Source of the DNA: Nonomuraea sp. SYSU D8015
GTDB lineage: Bacteria; Actinomycetota; Actinomycetes; Streptosporangiales; Streptosporangiaceae
DNA length: 64,000 nt
Assembly (NCBI RefSeq): GCF_008065375.1
Contig: NZ_VJYI01000014.1
Location: forward strand, 62,001 to 126,000
Direction: 5' to 3'
Position 1 is the first letter of the stretch. The number at the start of each line of letters is the position of its first letter. Below are positions 1-6,837 of this stretch, one piece after another. The position numbers and the translations under genes were made by a program. The notes below the pieces were generated by a model. It searched no databases and was not told the origin of the DNA. It worked only from the letters and a program-made list of their open reading frames with translations.

Positions 1-1
1 T

Positions 2-250
2 GATTCTCGCCGACTCGTGGATCAGAACCCGTCCGCCAGTTCGGCGGGTCCTGCGAATGAAGAACAGGCCGCCCGCCTGGCACAGCTCGTAGAACGTCGG
101 CTGGCAGTCGCTCGTGTAGGCCACGACACGTATGCGTTCGCCCGACGATCGCACGGGGTCCCATCTCAGCAGCGTGTGGTTGGGCTGCGGGTCCGGCACG
201 TGGACGCTCGAAGTGTCGCCATCGCCGGGCAGTCGGAGAGGTTCGGCCAT
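2..250 (-). CDS. Hypothetical protein, N-terminal part only (runs off the window)
   Basis: A frame is open from the ATG at 250 to the window edge, 83 codons, with no stop. The visible protein starts MAEPLRLPGDGDTSSV and contains the segment FYELCQAGGLFFIRR; I do not recognise a family. Composition is ordinary for this genome. It is transcribed divergently from the GntR-type gene at 361 and shares with it the 110-base intergenic region that holds an inverted-repeat operator, so the regulator may control this gene (inference). The rest of the gene lies outside the window, so function cannot be called. Confidence 0.6.
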   Translation of the reverse strand, partial: MAEPLRLPGDGDTSSVHVPDPQPNHTLLRWDPVRSSGERIRVVAYTSDCQPTFYELCQAGGLFFIRRTRRTGGRVLIHESARI

Positions 251-275
251 GGTGCGACTATACGTCTGCTTGTCT

Positions 276-320
276 CCTCTCGTCTATCTGGAAAGAAGCC
301 TCTGTCTATATGGACAGAGG
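276..320. promoter_or_regulatory. Putative GntR operator: inverted repeat plus a degenerate upstream copy
   Basis: Positions 299-306 (CCTCTGTC) and 313-320 (GACAGAGG) form a perfect 8-base inverted repeat around TATATG. Inside it GTCTATATGGAC has the GT-N8-AC layout typical of GntR-family operators. A second imperfect copy lies at 276-295 (CCTCTCGTCTATCTGGAAAG). Both lie between the divergent genes starting at 250 and 361, so autoregulation by the neighbouring GntR-type protein is the simple reading (inference). Confidence 0.55.
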
Positions 321-348
321 GATATGTTGCGTCTTGTACGTCTTGGCC

Positions 349-361
349 TATGTTGCCTATG
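349..361 (+). promoter_or_regulatory. Leaderless promoter of the first double-wHTH gene
   Basis: A -10-like TATGTT (349-354) is followed by six bases and then the GTG at 361. The paralogue downstream has the same geometry (TACAAT, six bases, ATG at 879), and both proteins then begin (M)LD. This fixes the two starts and suggests leaderless transcripts. No good -35 is seen. Confidence 0.5.
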
Positions 362-837
362 TGCTCGACTACGACGGGGACACCCACATCTACATCCAGA
401 TCGCCGACATCCTCCGGCGCCGGGTCTCTGGACTCTCGTCCGGACACCCCGTGCCCAGCGAGGCGGACATCCAGCAGGAGTTCGGAGTCGCCCGGACGAC
501 TGCCAGGCGGGCGATTCACGTGCTGCGCGAGGAAGGGCTGGTCTACACCGTTCAGGGCGAAGGGGCTTTTGTCGGCACACCCGAAGAAGCCCCGCGCAAG
601 AAGCGAAAGGTGCCGCTTTACCAGCAAATCGCGACAGACATCGCCGAGCAGATCAAGGCTGGAGAGTTCCTTCCGCGACGGCCTATCCCGGGCGAGTCAG
701 CGCTGGTGGAGCAGTACGGCGTCGCTCGCGAAACGGTGCGGCGGGCCATGGCGCTCCTCCGAGAGCAGGGCTGGATCTACACCGTTGCACAGCGCGGCAG
801 TTACGTCTCACCCAAGGAGTCGTGGCCCCAGGCTTGA
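361..837 (+). CDS. GntR-like regulator made of two winged-helix domains, no effector domain
   Basis: The 158-residue protein consists of two consecutive GntR winged-helix domains, roughly residues 6-70 and 80-150. Each shows the family pattern: Y.QIA..I...I, a PSE or GES turn, a recognition helix VARTTARRAIHVL or VARETVRRAMALL, then a wing ending in G(A/S)(F/Y)V. There is no FCD, UTRA or aminotransferase domain, so it has no evident ligand pocket. GTG 361 is chosen because a -10-like box ends six bases upstream; an upstream in-frame ATG at 310 would add 17 unusual residues. It lies 41 bases before a paralogue of the same architecture. The role is presumably DNA binding with autoregulation; targets are unknown. 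Confidence 0.8.
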   Translation: MLDYDGDTHIYIQIADILRRRVSGLSSGHPVPSEADIQQEFGVARTTARRAIHVLREEGLVYTVQGEGAFVGTPEEAPRKKRKVPLYQQIATDIAEQIKAGEFLPRRPIPGESALVEQYGVARETVRRAMALLREQGWIYTVAQRGSYVSPKESWPQA

Positions 838-866
838 CTTCACTCAACTGCTTGTATCGAGACGCC

Positions 867-879
867 TACAATATGAGCA
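867..879 (+). promoter_or_regulatory. Leaderless promoter of the second double-wHTH gene
   Basis: TACAAT (867-872) is followed by six bases (ATGAGC) and ATG 879. A transcript starting there would exclude the in-frame ATG at 873. The weak TCAACT at 844-849 would give a 17-base spacer as -35. Confidence 0.5.
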
Positions 880-1358
880 TGCTCGACCGTGAAGGCCCCG
901 TCCCGCTCTACGTGCAAGTCGCCGAGATCATCCAGGAGCAGATCGTCAGCGGCGAGTTGAGGCCAGGCGAGGCCGTGCCGAGCGAGGCGGTCATGGAGGC
1001 CGAGTTCGCCATCGCCCGCACCACCGCGCGCAACGTCGCACGGGAGCTCCGCAGGCGTGGGCTGGTCCACACCATCCAAGGAGAGGGCACGTTCGTCGGC
1101 CCGCTGGGTGTGCCGCTCGTGAAGGAGTCGAGGGCCATCTACCTGATCATCGCCAAGGACGTCATCGCCAGGATCAGGCGCGGGGAGCTCCGGCCCAACC
1201 GGGCGATTCCGAGCGAGAAGGCGCTGATGCGGCGCCACGGGGTCGCCAAGGTGACCGCGCGTAAGGCCGTTGAGCATCTACGCGAACGTGGGTGGGTGTT
1301 CACTGTGCCGTACCGCGGCACCTACGTGTCCGCGCCGGAGAAATGGCCGACTTCATGA
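879..1358 (+). CDS. GntR-like regulator made of two winged-helix domains (paralogue of 361-837)
   Basis: The 159-residue protein repeats the architecture of its upstream neighbour: winged-helix domain one (PLYVQVAEIIQEQIVSGELR ... ARTTARNVARELRRRG ... GEGTFVG) and domain two (AIYLIIAKDVIARIRRGELR ... VTARKAVEHLRERG ... YRGTYVS). No effector-binding domain follows. The second domain departs more from the consensus in helix 1, so it may contribute to dimerisation rather than DNA contact (inference). The start is set at ATG 879 by the -10 box; ATG 873 is the alternative. The gene converges on the operon read from the other strand, with 14 bases between stops. Confidence 0.8.
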   Translation: MLDREGPVPLYVQVAEIIQEQIVSGELRPGEAVPSEAVMEAEFAIARTTARNVARELRRRGLVHTIQGEGTFVGPLGVPLVKESRAIYLIIAKDVIARIRRGELRPNRAIPSEKALMRRHGVAKVTARKAVEHLRERGWVFTVPYRGTYVSAPEKWPTS

Positions 1359-1372
1359 GATTCCCCGGGGAT

Positions 1373-1684
1373 TCACCGATCCGTCCCGTCGGCCTGCCGG
1401 GGTAGGCGTCGCTCGATCCTGTCTCTCACCTGCCGACGTTGGGCCGTGTGGAGTCGGGGGTCCATCCCCTCGGCCCTGAACACGGCGTCCGTGAAGGCGT
1501 CCACACTCGTGGGAGGCGCCTCCCGCAGCCGCAGTCGCTCGCTAGGTGGCAGACAGAACCCGAGATCGGCACACAGGTCGTCCAAGAGCCGCTGAACGCT
1601 GTCATGCTCCTCCACGACCAGAGTGTGCCCCAAGGCGCCGGCCCTGCGAAGGTCCGTGGTCACAGCGCTAGGAAACCGCCTCAC
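1373..1684 (-). CDS. Hypothetical 103-residue protein
   Basis: The frame starts at GTG 1684, whose GTGA overlaps the stop of the ASCH-domain gene by four bases. An AGGAGAAGAG ribosome site precedes it, which argues for real translation coupled to that gene. The protein has segments such as LVVEEHDSVQRLLDDLCADL and a basic C-terminal helix (RRQVRDRIERRLPRQ). It has no membrane segment, signal peptide or motif I recognise. It is the last gene of a three-gene minus-strand operon (ferritin-like, ASCH, this gene). Confidence 0.6.
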   Translation of the reverse strand: MRRFPSAVTTDLRRAGALGHTLVVEEHDSVQRLLDDLCADLGFCLPPSERLRLREAPPTSVDAFTDAVFRAEGMDPRLHTAQRRQVRDRIERRLPRQADGTDR

Positions 1685-2097
1685 GACGTCTCTTCTCCTG
1701 AGCCGGCGACGACGCGGAACCACAGACACACGACCGTTGAGGAGTCGTCGATCTCGTGGCCGTGGCCGGCCCAGTAGCGGCGGTGGGCCTCTCGCCAGTG
1801 CTCGATCGACTCGAAGCCCTCGCCCTCGGCCTGGGCGAACTCCCACGTGACCGCCGCGAACGGTGTCAGTTCGACCCTCGTGATCTCTACTTCCGTCGCC
1901 CGCGCGCCCGTGTCGTCCACGACCACCAGATGTTCGCCGACGTGTTCCACCTCCTCCCCCTCACCCTCGTAGTCGAGAGTGAGGAGGCCGGCGGTGGCGG
2001 TCTTGTCGCCGGCCAGGACCAGGTTGGTCAGGCGCGTACGGAGGTCGCCGGGCGTGCCGAATTCGAGGACTCTGAGTCCGTCCATGCGGGGCCACAT
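1681..2097 (-). CDS. ASCH domain protein
   Basis: The 138-residue protein matches the ASCH family: an N-terminal LTNLVLAGDKTATAGLL (the G-x-K-x-x-T signature), a central VVVDDTGARATEVEITRVELTPFAAVTWEFAQAEGEG and the C-terminal WREAHRRYWAGHG followed by VVCLWFRVV. ASCH domains are PUA-like folds thought to bind RNA or nucleotides; some act as amidohydrolases on modified cytidines. The substrate here cannot be inferred. The start is ATG 2097; ATG 2085 (MDGLRV) is possible. It sits 11 bases after the ferritin-like gene and overlaps the next gene by four bases. Confidence 0.82.
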   Translation of the reverse strand: MWPRMDGLRVLEFGTPGDLRTRLTNLVLAGDKTATAGLLTLDYEGEGEEVEHVGEHLVVVDDTGARATEVEITRVELTPFAAVTWEFAQAEGEGFESIEHWREAHRRYWAGHGHEIDDSSTVVCLWFRVVAGSGEETS

Positions 2098-2108
2098 GGC
2101 AGCCAAGC

Positions 2109-3131
2109 TTAGAAGACCGGGATGATCTCCTCGGGGTCGATGATGTCGACCTGGACGCCTTCCAGGTCGAGCTCGGGGATGGCGGGGAAGGCGATGCCCC
2201 AGCGTTCGACGATGGCGCGGATCCGGGCCATGGCCACGCGCCAGTTCTCGGCCTGTTCGTCGTACGACAGCACGCCCAGGCCGGCCTCCCTGGCGTGGTC
2301 CATGAGGACGCGGTGGTTGGGGAGGAAATAGGGCGGCAGCTCCCAGAAGCCCTCGGGGGGCTCCCAGAGGATCATGCTGAGGAAGACGAAGCCGGCTCTG
2401 AGCTGGCGGGTGATGAGGCTGCGGGTCTCGTCCGTGAGGCCCGGCCATTCGTTCTCCAGGATCGTCATGCAGATCTGGAGATGGCGGGACTCGTCACGGC
2501 CGATGCGCTGGAACATCTCGCTGAAGACCGGGTGCCGGGTGCCCGACGCCATGCCTCTGAACAGCGTCGAGGCCGCCATCTCGCCCATCATGAAGCTGGT
2601 GAAGAGCACCGGCAGCGAGTATTTGCCCACGGCCGCGGTGTAGCCGTTCCAGTAGCGGCCGCCGTTGTGGTAGAGCCAGCCGATGTTGTTGTGGGCGGCC
2701 TTTTCCAGGTCGTCCGACGGGGTCCAGTTGAGCGGGCCGCCGGGCCAGAGCTTGGCGATGGTCCGTTGGCAGCACTCCTCGTGGTTCATCTCGTCCCGGG
2801 TGATGGAGAAGAAGCACTTCCTGACCGGGTCCTCTTCGTGCTTCTCGAAGGCCTGGATGGTGGCGCGCGCGAAGACCGCCGGTCCTGAGGCGTCGAAGTT
2901 GGCCAGGACGGCGAACCAGTACATGATCCCGAGGCGCTGCTCCCGGGTGAAGTCCTCCGGGTTCAGGCCGTCCCAGGGCAGGTCGGCCGGGTTCCAGACC
3001 ACGCGTTTGGACTTCTCGTAGATGGCGGCGAGTTTCTCCGTCTCGACCCGCCATTCCATGGGATAGATGTTGGGCTGCGGGATTTCCGGTGCGGGCCAGA
3101 AACCGCCCTCTGGGATCGTGAGGTCCGCCAT
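2109..3131 (-). CDS. Ferritin-like di-iron protein
   Basis: The 340-residue protein has the spaced carboxylate/histidine pattern of ferritin-like di-iron enzymes: RDEMNHEE (E-x-x-H) in one helix, GEMAAS (E) in another, and GRDESRHLQ (E-x-x-H) in a third. Length and layout resemble RNR-R2/AurF-like oxygenases more than ferritins, but no substrate can be named. The start is ATG 3131 because GGAGGAGGTG lies just upstream; an in-frame extension to 3218 has no such site. It leads the operon with the ASCH and small hypothetical genes. Confidence 0.7.
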   Translation of the reverse strand: MADLTIPEGGFWPAPEIPQPNIYPMEWRVETEKLAAIYEKSKRVVWNPADLPWDGLNPEDFTREQRLGIMYWFAVLANFDASGPAVFARATIQAFEKHEEDPVRKCFFSITRDEMNHEECCQRTIAKLWPGGPLNWTPSDDLEKAAHNNIGWLYHNGGRYWNGYTAAVGKYSLPVLFTSFMMGEMAASTLFRGMASGTRHPVFSEMFQRIGRDESRHLQICMTILENEWPGLTDETRSLITRQLRAGFVFLSMILWEPPEGFWELPPYFLPNHRVLMDHAREAGLGVLSYDEQAENWRVAMARIRAIVERWGIAFPAIPELDLEGVQVDIIDPEEIIPVF

Positions 3132-3183
3132 TGTTGTGACACCTCCTCCCCCAATCCTGCGGGGAGGCGTCATGGCTTTCAAG

Positions 3184-3261
3184 TACGGGCGCGCCACGAC
3201 TCCCGGCGCAGGATGCAATGCGGGGCACGTACGGGCGCGCCGCGGGTCACGTGCGGGCGCG
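3184..3261. repeat. Three short direct repeats (GTACGGGCGCGCC type)
   Basis: GTACGGGCGCGCC occurs at 3184-3196 and 3230-3242, with a degenerate third copy GTGCGGGCGCGC at about 3250-3261 running into the 3' end of the transporter gene. Function unknown. Confidence 0.6.
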
Positions 3262-4188
3262 CTGGGTGACGGCCACGCAGACCAGCACGGCCACGGCCGC
3301 GACCACCGTGATCAGGCCGAATCGCTCGCCCATGAGGAACCAGGCCCAGACGAGCGTCAGGAGGGGCTGCGTGAGCTGGGTCTGGCCGGCGCGGGCGATC
3401 CCGCCCTGGGCGAGGCCCGCGTACCAGGGGAAGAAGCCCAGGAACATCGAGACCGCCGAGACGTAGGCGAAGCCTGCGACGGCGTGAGGGGTGATCGCGA
3501 TCGGGGTCAGGAAAGCCAGGGCGACGGCTACGGGAGCCGTCAGGGGGAGGGAGAGGACGAGGGCGTGGGAGATCACCTGCCAGCCCGGCACCTGGCGAGC
3601 CAGGCGGCCGCCTTCCGTGTAACCGACCGCGGCCGAGAGCAGGGCGGCGACGAGCAGCAGGTCGGGCCAGGCCGCCTGGCCCTGGTGCTGGGTGAGGGTG
3701 AAGGCGGTGATGGCGGCGGCGCCGGCCAGGCAGGCCACCCAGAAGAGCGGGCGGGGGCGTTCGCCGGCCCGGAGGACGGCGCAGACGGCCGTGGCGGCGG
3801 GGAGGAGGGCCGTGACCACGGCGGCGTGGGCGGTGCTCGATCCCAGCGCCAGGGCCAGTCCGCTGAAAAGGGGGAAGCCGAAGACCACGCCGAGGGAGAT
3901 GAGGGCGTAGGACCGCCAGAGGTGCCGCGGCGGGAGGAGCGGACGGCCTGCGACCTTGAGGCAGGCCAACGCGAGCAGCGCGGCGATGGCGGCCCGGCCG
4001 ATCGCCACCAGCCAGGGATCGAACCCCTCCATGGCGTGGACGGTGCCGGGGAAGGAGCCGGAGAAGGCCAGGACGCCGAGGAAGGCCAGGGCGGTGCCGC
4101 GACGGCGCACGCGCTCGCGCTCGCGCTCGGGGTCGTCGGCCGGGACCGCTACTCGATCGAGGGCAGTAGCGCTATTCTCAACTTTCAT
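3247..4188 (-). CDS. EamA/DMT-family membrane transporter
   Basis: The 313-residue protein has about ten hydrophobic helices in two EamA-type repeats. The second repeat ends with GFAYVSAVSMFLGFFPWYAGLAQGGIARAGQ... and LMGERFG, as in drug/metabolite exporters. The N-terminus (ERERERVRRRGTA) is cytoplasmic and basic. It is presumably an inner-membrane efflux carrier for a small metabolite. The start ATG 4188 overlaps the ATG of the divergent MocR regulator (4187), sharing CATG, so the two genes are controlled through one compact region. A regulator-exporter pair of this form often serves a common ligand (inference). Confidence 0.85.
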   Translation of the reverse strand: MKVENSATALDRVAVPADDPERERERVRRRGTALAFLGVLAFSGSFPGTVHAMEGFDPWLVAIGRAAIAALLALACLKVAGRPLLPPRHLWRSYALISLGVVFGFPLFSGLALALGSSTAHAAVVTALLPAATAVCAVLRAGERPRPLFWVACLAGAAAITAFTLTQHQGQAAWPDLLLVAALLSAAVGYTEGGRLARQVPGWQVISHALVLSLPLTAPVAVALAFLTPIAITPHAVAGFAYVSAVSMFLGFFPWYAGLAQGGIARAGQTQLTQPLLTLVWAWFLMGERFGLITVVAAVAVLVCVAVTQRART

Positions 4189-5599
4189 GAACAACGATAG
4201 CAGTATCGCCCAGATCGCCGCGATACTGCGCGAAGAGGCCACCCGGCTGGGCCCGGGGGCCCGGCTCCCGTCCAGCCGGGAGATCATGCGCAGGCACAGC
4301 GTCAGCCCCGTCACCGTGTCGCGGGCCCTCGGCCAGCTGGCCGCGGAGGGCAGGGTCGTCACGAGGCCGGGGAGCGGCACCTTCGTCGCCGAACAGCACC
4401 AAATCACGACAAAGGGGGAAACCGCCGACCTGTCCTGGCAGACGGTCGCCCTCGGTGACCGGGTGGTGGACGACGGTCCGGTCGCGGCGCTGCTCACGCC
4501 GATCCCCGAGGGTACGGTGCCGCTGACCGGCGGCTATCTCCACCCCGGGCTGCGGCCGGACAAGCAGCTGGCGGCCGCGGCGGCCCGGGCGGTGCGGCGG
4601 CCGGACGCCTGGGCGGCGCCGCCTCTGACGGGCCTCCTGGAGCTGCGGAGGTGGTTCGCGGCCCAGGCGGGCGGCGACGTGACCGCGGCCGACGCGCTGA
4701 TCGTCAGCGGCGGCCAGGCGGCGCTCACGCACGCCTTCCGCGCCCTGGCGGCCCCCGGCACGCCGGTGCTGGTCGAGACGCCCACCTACCCCGGCGCGCT
4801 GGCGGCGGCGAAGGCGGCCGGGCTGCGCGCGACCGCCGTTCCCATGGACAGGGACGGCGTACGCCCGGAGCTGCTGGCCGAGGCGTTCGCCGTGACCGGC
4901 GCGCGGGTCTTCCTCTGCCAGCCCACGCTGCACAACCCGACCGGCGCCACCCTGCCCGTGGCGCGCAGGGAGCAGGTGCTGCAGGTGGCCAGGGCGGCGG
5001 GGGCGTTCGTGATCGAGGACGACTACGCCCGCTACCTGACCGAGCACGCCCCGCCCTCACTGGCGTCAATGGACCAGCACGGGACCGTGGTCCACGTGGG
5101 CTCGCTGACGAAGATCCTCTCGCCGAGCATGCGGGTGGCGGCCGTGATCGCCCGCGGGCCCGCCGCGCACCGGCTGCGGGCCGCCCAGCTCGTGGAGTCG
5201 TTCTTCGTGGCGCGGCCGCTGCAGGAGACGGCGCTGGAGTTCGTCGGGTCGCCGGTCTGGCGGCGGCATCTGACGGCCGTGCACGCCGAGATCAGGACCC
5301 GGCGCGACGCGCTCGTGGCCGCGCTCGCCGCGCGCATGCCGGAGGCGGAGCTCCACCTGCTGCCGATCGGCGGGATGCATCTGTGGCTGCGTCTGCCCGC
5401 CGACGTCGACGAGAACGACCTCGTGGAGGCGGCCAGGCGCAACGGCACGCTGGTGAGCCCCGGTCGGATGTACTACCCGTCCGAGCCGCCCGGCCCGCGG
5501 ATCAGGGTCACGCACATCGCCGCCACCCATCTGCCGGAGCTGAACGAGGGCGTGCGGCGGCTCGCCCAGGCGCTGACGGACAGCCGCCGCGGTACGTGA
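4187..5599 (+). CDS. MocR-type regulator (GntR winged helix plus aminotransferase-like domain)
   Basis: The 470-residue protein begins with a GntR helix-turn-helix (residues about 5-75, SSREIMRRHSVSPVTVSRAL and GSGTFV). This is followed by a class I aminotransferase fold (about 120-465) with the nucleotide-cofactor segments SGGQAALTHAFRAL, QPTLHNPTG, EDDYARYL and the Schiff-base lysine K309 in SLTKILSP. MocR proteins use PLP as a sensor of amines or amino acids and usually control a divergent gene, here the DMT exporter. A TATTCT at 4173-4178 lies eight bases before the ATG, consistent with a leaderless transcript. The end of the gene lies inside the first copy of a 38-base direct repeat. Confidence 0.92.
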   Translation: MNNDSSIAQIAAILREEATRLGPGARLPSSREIMRRHSVSPVTVSRALGQLAAEGRVVTRPGSGTFVAEQHQITTKGETADLSWQTVALGDRVVDDGPVAALLTPIPEGTVPLTGGYLHPGLRPDKQLAAAAARAVRRPDAWAAPPLTGLLELRRWFAAQAGGDVTAADALIVSGGQAALTHAFRALAAPGTPVLVETPTYPGALAAAKAAGLRATAVPMDRDGVRPELLAEAFAVTGARVFLCQPTLHNPTGATLPVARREQVLQVARAAGAFVIEDDYARYLTEHAPPSLASMDQHGTVVHVGSLTKILSPSMRVAAVIARGPAAHRLRAAQLVESFFVARPLQETALEFVGSPVWRRHLTAVHAEIRTRRDALVAALAARMPEAELHLLPIGGMHLWLRLPADVDENDLVEAARRNGTLVSPGRMYYPSEPPGPRIRVTHIAATHLPELNEGVRRLAQALTDSRRGT

Positions 5600-5654
5600 T
5601 CACAACGCCACAGCCCCTGACGGACAGCCGCGGCCGCACGTGATCACAATGCCA
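5573..5654. repeat. Two 38-base direct repeats carrying GTGATCAC
   Basis: Copy one (5573-5610) and copy two (5617-5654) both read CTGACGGACAGCCGC, then a variable GC patch, then ACGTGATCACAA and GCCA. Copy one contains the last codons of the MocR gene; copy two lies directly in front of the CGNR gene. The perfect palindrome GTGATCAC in each suggests an operator duplicated with its surroundings (inference). Confidence 0.75.
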
Positions 5655-5668
5655 GTAGAGTGACCGGC

Positions 5669-6184
5669 ATGTCGTTCCCCGCGGAGCTCATCCGAGACTT
5701 CGTGAACACCTACGACGTCGAGTCCGACACCGACGAGCTGGCCTCCCCCGCCGAGCTGGCCCTCTGGCTGCGCGAACGCGGCCTCGCCGGCCTGCGCGAC
5801 CGCGCTACCGACGACGACCTCCTCATCGCCCACGCCCTCCGCGAGGGCCTCAGAGCGGCGCTCAGACGCGAGCCGGCCGCCCTGCCCGCCCTCCCCCTCC
5901 GCGTCAGGACTGGGCACGACGGGAGGCCCGAGCTGACGCCCGTAGATCACGGCGTGGCAGGGGGTCTGGCCAGGATCGCGGCCGCCGCCCTGGGCGCGGG
6001 ATGGGATCGGCTCAAGGTGTGCGCGGAGGGAACGTGTCAGTGGGCGTTCATCGACTCGTCGAAGAACCGTTCTCGCTCGTGGTGTTCTATGCGGATATGC
6101 GGCAATCGCACCAAGACACGCGCTTACCGGGCGAGGAAGCGGGGTTCGCGTCATCCCCAAGGGTCAAACACCGATACGGTGTAA
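5669..6184 (+). CDS. CGNR zinc-finger (ABATE domain) regulator
   Basis: The 171-residue protein has an N-terminal ABATE-type region (LIRDFVNTYDVESDTDELASPAELALWL) and a C-terminal zinc knuckle, CAEGTCQWAFIDSSKNRSR, then WCSMRICGNRTKTRAYRARK, which is the CGNR signature. Such proteins are taken to be DNA-binding regulators. ATG 5669 is chosen because TAGAGT (5656-5661) ends seven bases upstream, as in a leaderless promoter; GTG 5660 overlaps that box. The duplicated GTGATCAC element lies just upstream and may be its own operator. Confidence 0.88.
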   Translation: MSFPAELIRDFVNTYDVESDTDELASPAELALWLRERGLAGLRDRATDDDLLIAHALREGLRAALRREPAALPALPLRVRTGHDGRPELTPVDHGVAGGLARIAAAALGAGWDRLKVCAEGTCQWAFIDSSKNRSRSWCSMRICGNRTKTRAYRARKRGSRHPQGSNTDTV

Positions 6185-6228
6185 CTCGTGCCTTGTGGCA
6201 CGAACGGCAGGCGAAGGAGCGGGCCGAG

Positions 6229-6837
6229 ATGGCAGACGTAGGCGTCCGGGCGGCCCGGCGCGAGGATGTTCTCCAGGTTGCGAATTGTCAGATCCGCGCC
6301 TGGCGCTACGGCTATCGGGAGTTCCTCCCCGAAGGGCCCCTTGAGCAGATGACCGGCCCGGCGGCGGAGAAGATGTGGCTGCGCCAGTGGGACGAGGCGA
6401 TCGTCGCCCCGCCCACTCCCATGCATCGGGTGCTGGTGGCGGTGGAGACCATCCTCGACACCGAGGGCTTCCCGGCCCTGGGCGCGGGCGGCAGCGCCGC
6501 CCTGGTCACCCCTCGCGGCGGCGAGCGCGTGGTGGGCCTGGCCTCGCACGCCCCCGCCGAGGATCCCGACCTCGACCCCAGTGTGGTGGCCGAGATGCTG
6601 ACGCTCCTGGTCGACCCCGACTTCGTCCGCCGCGGCCACGGCAGCCGCCTGCTCAACGCGACGGTCGACTACCTTCGCGACGACGGTTTCCGGCAGATCG
6701 TGACCTGGGTCTTCGCCGACAACCACGCGGTGCTCGGCTTCCTGGAGTCCGCCGGGTGGGGCGAGGACATGGCCGAACGCGTCCTCGACATGGGCCGCCC
6801 GATCCGGATGGTCAGGCTCACCACGGACATCAGCTGA
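6229..6837 (+). CDS. GNAT-family N-acetyltransferase
   Basis: The 202-residue protein shows the GNAT fold: VRAARREDVLQVANCQIRAWRYGYREFL at the start, the acetyl-CoA site V-D-P-D-F-V-R-R-G-H-G-S-R-L in the middle (R-x-x-G-x-G pattern) and FADNHAVLGFLESAGW near the end. The acceptor is unknown. AAGGAG at 6214-6219 precedes ATG 6229. Its stop overlaps the menA start (TGATG), so the two are translationally coupled, though no functional link is obvious. Confidence 0.88.
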   Translation: MADVGVRAARREDVLQVANCQIRAWRYGYREFLPEGPLEQMTGPAAEKMWLRQWDEAIVAPPTPMHRVLVAVETILDTEGFPALGAGGSAALVTPRGGERVVGLASHAPAEDPDLDPSVVAEMLTLLVDPDFVRRGHGSRLLNATVDYLRDDGFRQIVTWVFADNHAVLGFLESAGWGEDMAERVLDMGRPIRMVRLTTDIS

